The position numbers and the translations under genes are program-made. From positions 1 through 10,817 of the forward strand of contig DATGKR010000118.1 in assembly GCA_035294565.1 (NCBI GenBank): a DNA stretch of 10,817 nt, read 5' to 3'. Each line of letters opens with the position of its first letter. Position 1 is the first letter of the stretch. Origin of the DNA: DATGKR01 sp035294565. Its GTDB lineage: Bacteria > Actinomycetota > Acidimicrobiia > Acidimicrobiales > Palsa-688. The notes under the pieces were generated by a model, which saw nothing but the letters and a program-made list of their open reading frames with translations, was not told where the DNA came from and made no database searches. This document shows positions 1 through 6,300 of the stretch, one piece after another.

Positions 1-794
1 TCGTCACCCCGCCCGACGACGCGCAACCTGCAGCCGGGTAGCGATGAGAGAGCGCGGATGGCGGTATCGATCCCCTTGCGTTCATCGATCCGTCCCACGT
101 AGAGCAGCTGTCCCCTCCACCGTCGTGCCACCGCCGGACCATCGGCAGCGGATAGTGGGAAATCCTCCGTGTCGACTCCGCAGTGCACGACGGCGGAGGA
201 CGGCACGGAAAGCCCGCTGCTCTCATTGACGCTCTGGCGGATGCTGTCGCTGTAGAAGAGAAATGGTCCGAGGAGGCTGAAGTCGATGGTCGCGGTCGGC
301 ACACCCACGACGAGCTTGACCACCGGCGCGGCCAGCCACCCGAGGCGGCGCCTGAAGAGGCGGCTCCAAGCGTCAAGTACCTGCCCGTAGACGGGCCAGT
401 CGTCGGCGATCACGTAGACGACAGGCAACCCGCGTCGTGCGAGGGTGCTGAGCAGCCCCAGGGATACGGCGCCCATGTTCCACACCGACACGACATCGGG
501 CCTTGCTCGCTCCAGCGCCTGTAGCAAGGCGTGCTGGTTGGACCTTTCGATCGCCAGTCGCTCGGTCAGCGAGGGGTTCAACAACCGGTGGTCCTCCCAG
601 TAGAGACGGAGGTCCCGCCACACCGGCGCGGCCGCCGAGTCGGGCTCGTCGACTCCGGTCACCCGGATGTCGCTGGTCAGGACGCTCACCTCGTGCCCGG
701 CGGCCACGAAACGTTCGACGGTGTCCTGGCAGGAAAGTTCGTAACCGCCGTAGTGGTGCGGCGGGTACATGTTTGTCATGACCAGCACGCGCAT
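1..794 (-). CDS. Glycosyltransferase family 4 (GT-B fold), C-terminus cut by window edge
   Basis: The reading frame is open from an ATG at 794 to the left edge, giving 264 residues of what should be a protein of about 370-400. The N-terminus reads MRVLVMTNMYPPHHYGGYE, a typical GT4 donor/acceptor-domain opening with a glycine-rich loop (GG at 16-17). A mid-protein region, FLFYSDSIRQS (178-188), resembles the inter-domain part of GT4 enzymes, and LLYVGRIDERKGID (230-243) is the usual first strand and helix of the C-terminal nucleotide-sugar-binding domain. The catalytic EX7E region lies outside the window. The expected role is transfer of a sugar from a nucleotide-sugar to a lipid-linked polysaccharide intermediate at the inner face of the membrane; the sugar cannot be told. 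The start is 4 bases after the stop of the upstream glycosyltransferase, with no clear Shine-Dalgarno, so it is probably cotranscribed and coupled with it. By eye its codon use is slightly less GC-extreme than that of the genes on the right of the window. Confidence 0.88.
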   Translation of the reverse strand, partial: MRVLVMTNMYPPHHYGGYELSCQDTVERFVAAGHEVSVLTSDIRVTGVDEPDSAAAPVWRDLRLYWEDHRLLNPSLTERLAIERSNQHALLQALERARPDVVSVWNMGAVSLGLLSTLARRGLPVVYVIADDWPVYGQVLDAWSRLFRRRLGWLAAPVVKLVVGVPTATIDFSLLGPFLFYSDSIRQSVNESSGLSVPSSAVVHCGVDTEDFPLSAADGPAVARRWRGQLLYVGRIDERKGIDTAIRALSSLPGCRLRVVGRGD

Positions 795-798
795 ACGA

Positions 799-1923
799 TC
801 AGTGTGCCCGGTACAGCCGCTCGAGCCTCGGTACGATCTCGGCCCGCCAGTCGTAGCGCATGGCCTCCTCGCGGCACGCGGCGACGGCGTCGGGCTCCGC
901 GGCCAGATCGATCGCTTTCTCTAAGGCTTCGGCCAGCTCGGCGGCAGAGGGGCCGCTGGCGAACCCGATCCCCGGCCGCACGATCTCCGCCGGGCCGCCG
1001 CTTCGCTCCAGGACGACGATCGGCGTCCCCGAGGCGAGCGACTCGAGCAGGCACAACCCGAAGGCCTCGTCGTAGGAGGGCAGCACGGTCACCCACGCCC
1101 GCGCATAGCGGAGGGCGTGCTCCTCGGGATCGCCCAGGCCGACGTCCACGACCGCTTCGCGGGCCTGGCGCGCAGCCCCCTCGAGCAGGCGTCGCATATC
1201 GCCGGGGCCGGAGATCCACAGTTCGAGGTCCGGCACCTTCCGGCGCAGCAGTCCTGCCGCCTCTATGAGCATCCTCACGTTCTTGCGTGGGTCGTCGAGC
1301 GTTCCCGAATAGAGGAGCGTCGGGCGGGCGTTCCTCGTCGCGGGGGTGAAGCGCCTCACGTCCACTCCGCCTGGCAAGATCACCGGCTCCCGCCCCCAGC
1401 CCGAGCGCAGGGCCTCCCCGGCAGCCGCCGACAGGCAGACGTAGCTGTCGACTCGGCGCACGACCATGTCGTGGACTCGACGGTCGGGCCGACTGTCGCG
1501 GTACCAGCGGCTGGGAATGCCCAGCGTCGTGTGAACGGAGCGCAGACGACCAGCCGAGCCGAGCAGCGCCGCGGCCGCCGCGTCCGGGGTGCCGAGCGCG
1601 TGCCAGACATCGACGCGGCGGCGCGAGAGATGGGCACCCGCCATGAGCCCGAAGGCGAGCTCCTCCGAACAGTCACCGAAGCGGCGGCGCAACAGGGCTC
1701 GTCGCCGGAACCAGGTGACGGGTACGTCGAGCACCTCGCCTCGCCCGGCGGAGGGAGCGCTGGACAACACGCTCACCTCGTGGCCGGCGTCGTGCAAGGC
1801 GCTGGCCACCTCGTGGAGATACCTTTCCCCACCTCGACGTACTTCGGGCCAGCTGTAGACGTGGGAGAGGACGATCCTCAACCGATCGGGGCGCCCCGCA
1901 CGGCGACCACGCCGCCTCGGCAT
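799..1923 (-). CDS. Glycosyltransferase family 4 (GT-B fold)
   Basis: This is a complete GT4 glycosyltransferase of 374 residues if started at the ATG at 1923. The N-terminal Rossmann-like domain begins at LRIVLSHVYSWPEVRRGGE (15-33), with the acceptor-side GG loop at 31-32. The C-terminal domain begins near PTLLYSGTLDDPRKN (211-225). The hallmark EX7E motif is present in YDEAFGLCLLESLASG (E286 and E294), so the enzyme looks catalytically intact. It should use a nucleotide-diphosphate sugar and retain anomeric configuration, as GT4 enzymes do; donor and acceptor are unknown. The ATG lies two bases after the stop of the upstream ABC ATPase gene. An in-frame TTG at 1950, preceded by a GAGG, would add nine residues and overlap the ATPase gene. 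I prefer the ATG because the extra residues precede the conserved domain and are basic and low-complexity. The gene belongs to the minus-strand operon running from the sulfatase-like gene to the left edge. Confidence 0.9.
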   Translation of the reverse strand: MPRRRGRRAGRPDRLRIVLSHVYSWPEVRRGGERYLHEVASALHDAGHEVSVLSSAPSAGRGEVLDVPVTWFRRRALLRRRFGDCSEELAFGLMAGAHLSRRRVDVWHALGTPDAAAAALLGSAGRLRSVHTTLGIPSRWYRDSRPDRRVHDMVVRRVDSYVCLSAAAGEALRSGWGREPVILPGGVDVRRFTPATRNARPTLLYSGTLDDPRKNVRMLIEAAGLLRRKVPDLELWISGPGDMRRLLEGAARQAREAVVDVGLGDPEEHALRYARAWVTVLPSYDEAFGLCLLESLASGTPIVVLERSGGPAEIVRPGIGFASGPSAAELAEALEKAIDLAAEPDAVAACREEAMRYDWRAEIVPRLERLYRAH

Positions 1924-1925
1924 GC

Positions 1926-3161
1926 TCAATTCGAGCGGCCGGGAGGCCAAGCGCCCTCGTCGACCGCCAGCTCGAACTGCGCCCCGAGATCAGTGAGACC
2001 GTTCACCCCGTTGCGCCCCGCCACGTAGAGGATCACGGGCGGAGCCTGAGGGGCAACCGGGACCCCCTCTTTGGTCGCCAAGCCGACCGAGCAGCTGTAG
2101 GTCCCCGATGCGAGGCACATCCTCATCCTGATCGTGGCCCGCAAGACGTCGCCCGGCCGGTAGGTCTTACGGTCCCACCATCCTGTCGCCTCGCCGTAGA
2201 CCTGAACCCCGGAGCCGCTGAACACGGTTATCCCGAACAGCGGCCCTTCGACCGGTGCCACGAAACGCGCCTCGACCACGAAAACGGCCTCGTCCGACGA
2301 GGCCAGATGGCGCGTCGGGCTCCCGTCGGGGCCGAGGAGGTCGAAGCGCTCGATGTTCGCCCGCAGGTCGAAGTCCCGGTCCGAAGAATGGACGGCCGCG
2401 TGGCTGTCTCGTTCGTCGAGGTCGCGCTCCTCGGCGAGAAGGCGGTGGTAGAGGGAGATGGCCTGCTCGGTGTCCCCGTCGTGGCGCACCTCGCCGTCGT
2501 GCAGCACGACGGTCCGCTGGCACAGGTTGCGGATGGCAGCCATGTTGTGGCTGACCACGACGATGGTCGCCCCGGACCTCTGGATCTGGGCCATGCGGTC
2601 GACGCACTTCATCTGGAACCCGATGTCGCCCACCGAGAGGACCTCGTCGACTATCAGCACATCGGGGTCGGCGGCGACGGAGACGGCGAAGCCGAGCCGG
2701 ACGAACATGCCCGACGAGTAGAACTTGACGGGCGTGTCGATGAATTCGGCTATCTCGGCGAACTCCACCACCTCGTCGAAGCGCTGGTCGATCTGGCGGC
2801 GGCTGAGGCCGAGGACCGTGCCGTTGATGTAGACGTTCTCGCGGCCGGTCAGCTCCTGGTGGAATCCGACGCCCACCGCGATGAGCGGCGCGACCCTCCC
2901 CCTCACCGTCACGCGCCCCTCGGTGGGTGCGGTGACCCCGGCGAGCATCCTGAGCAGGGTCGACTTCCCCGAGCCGTTCCGGCCGATCACGCCGAGCACC
3001 TCGCCCTGGGCGGCGTCGAAGCTGACCTCGCGGACCGCCCAGAGGGGGCTGCGGGTGGTGCGGCTCCGCAGGCGGGCCAGCCGGGTGACCAGCATCGGGG
3101 TGTCGTCGTACTTGACGTAGCGCTTGCTGGCCGACTCGACCCGGATCGCGGGCTCGTTCAC
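1926..3161 (-). CDS. wzt: Polysaccharide ABC exporter ATP-binding protein, Wzt-like, with C-terminal extension
   Basis: This is the nucleotide-binding subunit of an ABC-2 exporter that moves a finished, lipid-linked polysaccharide across the cytoplasmic membrane. It has 411 residues. The ATPase core spans about 1-240, with Walker A GRNGSGKST (60-68), ABC signature YSSGMFVRL (148-156), Walker B VLIVDEVLSVGD (168-179) and the H-loop at SHN (H205). The motif YSSGM and the sequence VDEVLSVGD are typical of the Wzt/TagH/RfbE branch. Beyond about 260 there is a beta-rich domain of roughly 140 residues, which by length and position corresponds to the Wzt C-terminal domain that recognises the non-reducing end of the glycan in E. 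coli O9a-type systems; teichoic-acid TagH proteins carry different tails. The start is a GTG whose last bases form a GTGA overlap with the permease stop, so the two subunits are translationally coupled; there is no Shine-Dalgarno. The same frame stays open upstream to about 3830, but that part overlaps the permease gene and is a shadow. Confidence 0.93.
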   Translation of the reverse strand: MNEPAIRVESASKRYVKYDDTPMLVTRLARLRSRTTRSPLWAVREVSFDAAQGEVLGVIGRNGSGKSTLLRMLAGVTAPTEGRVTVRGRVAPLIAVGVGFHQELTGRENVYINGTVLGLSRRQIDQRFDEVVEFAEIAEFIDTPVKFYSSGMFVRLGFAVSVAADPDVLIVDEVLSVGDIGFQMKCVDRMAQIQRSGATIVVVSHNMAAIRNLCQRTVVLHDGEVRHDGDTEQAISLYHRLLAEERDLDERDSHAAVHSSDRDFDLRANIERFDLLGPDGSPTRHLASSDEAVFVVEARFVAPVEGPLFGITVFSGSGVQVYGEATGWWDRKTYRPGDVLRATIRMRMCLASGTYSCSVGLATKEGVPVAPQAPPVILYVAGRNGVNGLTDLGAQFELAVDEGAWPPGRSN

Positions 3162-3991
3162 AGCAGGTCGGCGAACACGCGGTCGAAACGCCGGTAGAGG
3201 AACGCGGCTGCGACGACGAGAAGGGCCGTCCAGCCCAGCGACCACCAAAGAGACGGCAGCCAGCCGGGGTCGGCACCGACGGACCCGGCCCGGAACAGCT
3301 CGACCACGCCCGTGACAGGGTTCGCCAGCAGCCAGGGCCACAGCCTCCCCACGGCGTGCAGCGGGTAGAAGACCGGTGTCAGGTAGAACCAGCCGAGCAG
3401 CGCGGCCTGCACGACGAACTTGACGTCGCGGAAGTAGACCTGGACTGCCCCGAGCACCAACCCGACGGCGACGGTGAGCACCACGGCGAGGGCCATCGCC
3501 GGGACCAGGAGGAAGGTCCTGAACCCCGGGACCGTCCCGTAGGCGGACTCGAAGGCGATGAGAAGGACGGCCGTGAGCGCCATGCCGTAGACGCCGGAGA
3601 GGACCGCCATCGCCGGGAAGACGGCTCGGGGAAAGTAGATCTTGGTGGAGATCTCCCGGTTGTCGACAATCGAGCCGGTGGCGGCGGAGATGCCCGAAGA
3701 GAAGAAGTTCCAGCCCACGATCCCGGAGAAAACGAACACCGGGTATGCGCCGGCGGTCTTGAAGCGGACGAAGTGGTGCAGTACCACGGCCAGCACGACC
3801 GCCTGCACCAGCGGGATGCCGACCGCCCACATCATGCCGAACGACGCCCTTCGGTAGCGCACGAAGAACTCCTTGCGCGCCAGGACGACCAGCAGCTCCC
3901 TGGACCGCCAGAGATCCCTTAGCAGGACCCGTATGGGAGTGACCTCGCCGTCGAGCACGAGCGTGGTCGGGTGGCGCTGGGCGACGCTCAC
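3158..3991 (-). CDS. wzm: Polysaccharide ABC exporter permease, Wzm-like (ABC-2 type)
   Basis: This is the membrane subunit partnering the Wzt-like ATPase encoded directly downstream. It has 277 residues, the usual size for Wzm/TagG/KpsM proteins (about 250-280). A short cytoplasmic N-terminus contains LLVVLARKEFFVRYRRASFG (about 33-52), the amphipathic interface region of ABC-2 permeases, where an RYR.S..G pattern followed by W is conserved. About six hydrophobic segments follow: near 53-73, 83-105, 120-147, 155-180, 187-206 and 245-265, the first containing VGIPLVQAVVLAVVLHH. The sequence WFYLTPVFYP near 200 matches the family's conserved Y-T-P-V-x-Y-P motif. The GTG start forms a GTGA overlap with the stop of the sulfatase-like gene, and the stop in turn overlaps the GTG of the ATPase. 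An ATG at 4138 opens the same frame but is rejected: it would read 49 low-complexity residues out of the sulfatase-like gene. Confidence 0.93.
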   Translation of the reverse strand: MSVAQRHPTTLVLDGEVTPIRVLLRDLWRSRELLVVLARKEFFVRYRRASFGMMWAVGIPLVQAVVLAVVLHHFVRFKTAGAYPVFVFSGIVGWNFFSSGISAATGSIVDNREISTKIYFPRAVFPAMAVLSGVYGMALTAVLLIAFESAYGTVPGFRTFLLVPAMALAVVLTVAVGLVLGAVQVYFRDVKFVVQAALLGWFYLTPVFYPLHAVGRLWPWLLANPVTGVVELFRAGSVGADPGWLPSLWWSLGWTALLVVAAAFLYRRFDRVFADLL

Positions 3992-5406
3992 AGGTACCCG
4001 AGCAGCTTCATTTGCGCTTCCATCGCTTCGACATTCGCCGCGTCCCTCGGCGCCACCTCCGTCGCCACGACCCCCGGCACCGACTCGTCGGCGGCCCGTC
4101 GCAACGCCCGGCGGGCCAGCGGCAGCCGGTCGGCCCACCTCTCCTCATCGGCGGCCGAAACCGGACGGGGACTCGCTTCGAGCGGGTCCGCCCGCAAGTC
4201 GACGAGCTCCTCGGACCCGTCGCGCCAGATCAGCTTCATCCGCCCGTCGGTGGCGCACGCGAAGGAGATGCTGAGGCGCCTCAGCGCGTCCTCGCCCAAA
4301 CCCCACGTGCGCACGGCCTCCGCGCACCTCGGGTCGTCGGGGCCGGCGGGCGCGTCGAAGGCTGCCGCCGCGACCTGTCCGTCTCCCACCGACCAGGGAT
4401 GACCCTCGACGCCGGCAGCGTCGGCCAGCCAGCCGGGCACGTCACAGAGGCTGGGAGCCGGCGCCGGCAGGGGAGACCTCGTGCCGAGAGCGACCGCAGG
4501 CACCCGGAGCAGCCGGTCGTCGAGCGAGAAGCCGTGCCCTACCAGGCCGTTCTCACCGAGATTCTCCCCGTGGTCGGAGGTGACGACGACGACCGTGTCG
4601 TCCAGCACGCCCGCTTCGTCGAGCGCCTCCAGAAGCCGGCCCACCCAGGAGTCCATCATGGTCACCGCAGATCGGTAGAGGGCCCTCATCCTCGCCACGG
4701 CTGATCCTGGCGCGTCAGTGCTGCTGCAGAGCCCCTTCCAGATGGCGTCGAAGTTGAGGTAGCGCAGCGCCTCGTCTGCGGCGCGGACACGGCCCCACGG
4801 GCCGAGCGGGTTGAACGGCTTGGGGGGAAGGTAGGGCGAGTGGCATTCGACCAGGTTGAAGAACCAGAAAAAGGGGCGGCCAGGGCGCAGGCCGGCGAGC
4901 CAGCGCCGGTAGACGCCTTCCATCTCCGACTGGCCGTCGTCCACGCGCGCTTCGAGCGCCTGGCGGTACCAGCCGAGCCTCCCCCGCAGGGGCACCCCCT
5001 CCCCGTGAAGCGCCCGGCCGCTGGTCACCTGCACCCATTCGTCGAACCCACGGTCCCATCCCCCCCAGTCAGAGATCCACATGTTGGCGCTGGCGCCGGC
5101 CGTCGCGTAACCCCCCCGGCGGAGGACGCACGGCAACCATCGGTGCTCCAGGCGGTCGCCGGCGGCCCGGTAGTCGTCGTGGGTGGCCGCAGGATGACCG
5201 AAACCCGCCGCCCGGTAGGCCAGGCCGCTGAACAGGCCGGCGTGGGAGGGAACCGTCCAGCAGGCCGGCGCGAAGGCCACCGACGCCGCCCCCCGACGGG
5301 CCATGTCGGCGACCACAGGTGTGGAACCCCCTGGTGCCCCGAAGGGCTCGAAGGCGTCCGCTCGGGCGGTGTCCATCACCACCAAGACGATGTTCGCGGG
5401 GCTCAT
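3988..5406 (-). CDS. Sulfatase-fold (alkaline phosphatase superfamily) hydrolase/transferase, predicted cytoplasmic, Thr nucleophile
   Basis: The protein has 472 residues and clear sulfatase-family features. These are the opening MSPANIVLVVMDTARAD with a metal-ligand Asp at 12, the nucleophile region CWTVPSHAGLFSGL (49-62), HSPYLPP (189-195), TSDHGENLGENGLVGHG (276-292) with metal ligands D278, H279 and probably H291, a late EELVDLRADPLE (399-410), and the common C-terminal ending MKLLGYL. In true sulfatases the nucleophile motif is C/S-x-P-S/A-R and the Cys or Ser becomes formylglycine. Here the aligned motif is T-V-P-S-H, so T51 takes that place, as in phosphotransferase and phosphodiesterase members of the superfamily. 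A sulfatase reaction is therefore doubtful, and phosphodiester transfer or hydrolysis is as likely. There is no signal peptide and no transmembrane segment, unlike LtaS or EptA. It is the first gene of the minus-strand block and overlaps the permease start by 4 bases. Its own ATG has no evident Shine-Dalgarno. Confidence 0.88.
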   Translation of the reverse strand: MSPANIVLVVMDTARADAFEPFGAPGGSTPVVADMARRGAASVAFAPACWTVPSHAGLFSGLAYRAAGFGHPAATHDDYRAAGDRLEHRWLPCVLRRGGYATAGASANMWISDWGGWDRGFDEWVQVTSGRALHGEGVPLRGRLGWYRQALEARVDDGQSEMEGVYRRWLAGLRPGRPFFWFFNLVECHSPYLPPKPFNPLGPWGRVRAADEALRYLNFDAIWKGLCSSTDAPGSAVARMRALYRSAVTMMDSWVGRLLEALDEAGVLDDTVVVVTSDHGENLGENGLVGHGFSLDDRLLRVPAVALGTRSPLPAPAPSLCDVPGWLADAAGVEGHPWSVGDGQVAAAAFDAPAGPDDPRCAEAVRTWGLGEDALRRLSISFACATDGRMKLIWRDGSEELVDLRADPLEASPRPVSAADEERWADRLPLARRALRRAADESVPGVVATEVAPRDAANVEAMEAQMKLLGYL

Positions 5407-5468
5407 GGCGGGCGCGGAGCCTAACGCGACCCCTCTTCGTGCAGCGGGTCGGACACCGCCGCGAGGCG

Positions 5469-5482
5469 CGGGCAGGTGCCCG
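5469..5482. promoter_or_regulatory. Hyphenated palindrome, possible operator
   Basis: The sequence CGGGCAGGTGCCCG has two perfect 6-base inverted arms separated by GG. It sits in the divergent intergenic region, a short distance upstream of the candidate -10 hexamer, where a regulator could affect either direction. Palindromes of this size arise by chance fairly often in GC-rich DNA, so an operator role is only a suggestion. Confidence 0.22.
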
Positions 5483-5510
5483 GCGACGGGCGGCGAACCA
5501 ACCCAGGAGC

Positions 5511-5516
5511 CATAAT
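5511..5516 (+). promoter_or_regulatory. Candidate -10 element for the wzz-like/kinase unit
   Basis: CATAAT matches the sigma-70-type consensus TATAAT at five of six positions and stands out as the only AT-rich hexamer in the intergenic region. I see no convincing -35 hexamer about 17 bases upstream. A transcript starting near 5523 would leave a leader of about 22 bases before the GTG at 5545 and would exclude the upstream GTG at 5476. This is inference from position and composition only. Confidence 0.28.
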
Positions 5517-5544
5517 TGCCCGAGCCGAGCGACCCGAGGGGCCC

Positions 5545-6300
5545 GTGGAACTCAGAAGATACCTACACCTGCTCCGCGAACGATGGGCGCTGATCGTCGC
5601 CTGCGTCGTCGTCGGCGCCGTGATCGGCTTCGCCACCACCAATCGGACGCACCTCTACACGACCAGCTCCGAGCTCTACGTGGGCACGTCGACCCTCGCC
5701 CAGAACCAGAACGAGCTGTACGCCGAACCGGGCCTCAACGAGGTCGTCACCACCTTCGCCGAGATGATCCCCACCCCGGCGATCGCCGAACGCGCCGTGG
5801 CCCTCACCGGGGTGGACCGCTCGCCCAGCACGGTCGCCGCCGAGACCAAGACGGCCGTCATCTCCGGAACGACCCTCATCGAGGTCGTCGTGACCGACCC
5901 CGACCCCGCCGTCGCCCAGAAACTGGCCAACGGCATGGCGAACGCGTTCGCCACCCAGGCCGACACCTACGTCCCCGGGGCCTCGCCGGGGCCGGGGAGC
6001 GTCCCCTACGAACCGACCTACGTCTTCAGGCAGGCCGCCTACCCGGGCGCCCCGCTGTCGGACGGCCTCAGCCGCCACGTCGCCCTGGGCGCCGTGCTCG
6101 GGCTCATCGTCGCAGTGCTGGCGGTGCTGCTCCTCGACTACCTCGACATCCGGGTGCGCAGCGCCGGGGACGTCGAGGGACGCCTCGGGCTGCCGGTCCT
6201 CGCCGCCGTGCCCGAGCTCTCTTCGCTCCCCCCGTTGGCCGGGTCCCCCACCCGGCCCGGCCGTCCCGCGCGCCTGGCGAAGGAGTCCGAGCTTGCTTAG
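5545..6300 (+). CDS. Chain-length determinant / BY-kinase activator membrane protein (Wzz/CpsC-like)
   Basis: The protein has 251 residues and controls polymer length together with the tyrosine kinase encoded next to it. It starts MELRRYLHLLRERWALI, matching the usual opening of actinobacterial Wzz-domain proteins. The first membrane segment is about 16-31, an extracytoplasmic region of about 145 residues follows, and the second segment is about 179-199. A proline/glycine-rich stretch, YPGAPLSDG (166-174), lies just before the second helix, as expected for the family. The cytoplasmic tail is about 50 residues and includes DVEGRLGLPVLAAVPEL (209-225), conserved in CpsC/CapA-type proteins. I chose the GTG at 5545 because it has GAGGGG (5536-5541) just upstream and starts exactly where homologues start. 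An in-frame GTG at 5476 is possible but adds non-conserved residues. The stop lies inside the kinase gene's first codons (8-base overlap). Confidence 0.88.
   Translation: MELRRYLHLLRERWALIVACVVVGAVIGFATTNRTHLYTTSSELYVGTSTLAQNQNELYAEPGLNEVVTTFAEMIPTPAIAERAVALTGVDRSPSTVAAETKTAVISGTTLIEVVVTDPDPAVAQKLANGMANAFATQADTYVPGASPGPGSVPYEPTYVFRQAAYPGAPLSDGLSRHVALGAVLGLIVAVLAVLLLDYLDIRVRSAGDVEGRLGLPVLAAVPELSSLPPLAGSPTRPGRPARLAKESELA
6280..6285 (+). promoter_or_regulatory. Shine-Dalgarno AAGGAG that fixes a TTG start
   Basis: AAGGAG lies 7 bases before the TTG at 6293. It is the best ribosome-binding sequence I see in the window and lies inside the end of the wzz-like gene. It makes the rare TTG codon the most likely start of the kinase gene. 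Confidence 0.7.

Larger units (their letters stand above)
5407..5544. other. Divergent intergenic region between sulfatase-like and Wzz-like genes
   Basis: This 138-base stretch lies between two outward-facing transcription units and is the only gap in the window longer than a few bases. I see no small gene that I can support in it. An in-frame GTG at 5476 would lengthen the Wzz-like protein by 23 residues into this region, but I do not favour it. The region contains a hyphenated palindrome (5469-5482) and one AT-rich, -10-like hexamer (5511-5516) in otherwise very GC-rich sequence. By position it should contain promoters for both units. Confidence 0.6.

Noticed and set aside
1117..2028. Plus-strand open frame of about 300 codons opposite the GT4 gene
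   Set aside because: It has no recognisable domain and is antisense to a GT4 gene with an intact EX7E. GC-rich DNA gives many such frames.
2307..3197. Plus-strand open frame of about 300 codons opposite the ATPase gene
   Set aside because: It is antisense to clear Walker A and Walker B coding sequence, with His/Asp/Val-rich composition typical of the reverse complement of GC-rich genes.
3162..3830. Upstream extension of the Wzt-like frame
   Set aside because: It overlaps the Wzm-like permease in another frame and shows no domain. The GTG at 3161 gives a clean 4-base overlap and the usual Wzt N-terminus.
5226..5270. Possible formylglycine sulfatase signature in the sulfatase-like gene, because a Cys is present (C49)
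   Set aside because: The Cys is two residues before the aligned nucleophile position and is not followed by x-P-x-R. The C-W-T-V-P-S-H order places Thr, not Cys, at the catalytic site.
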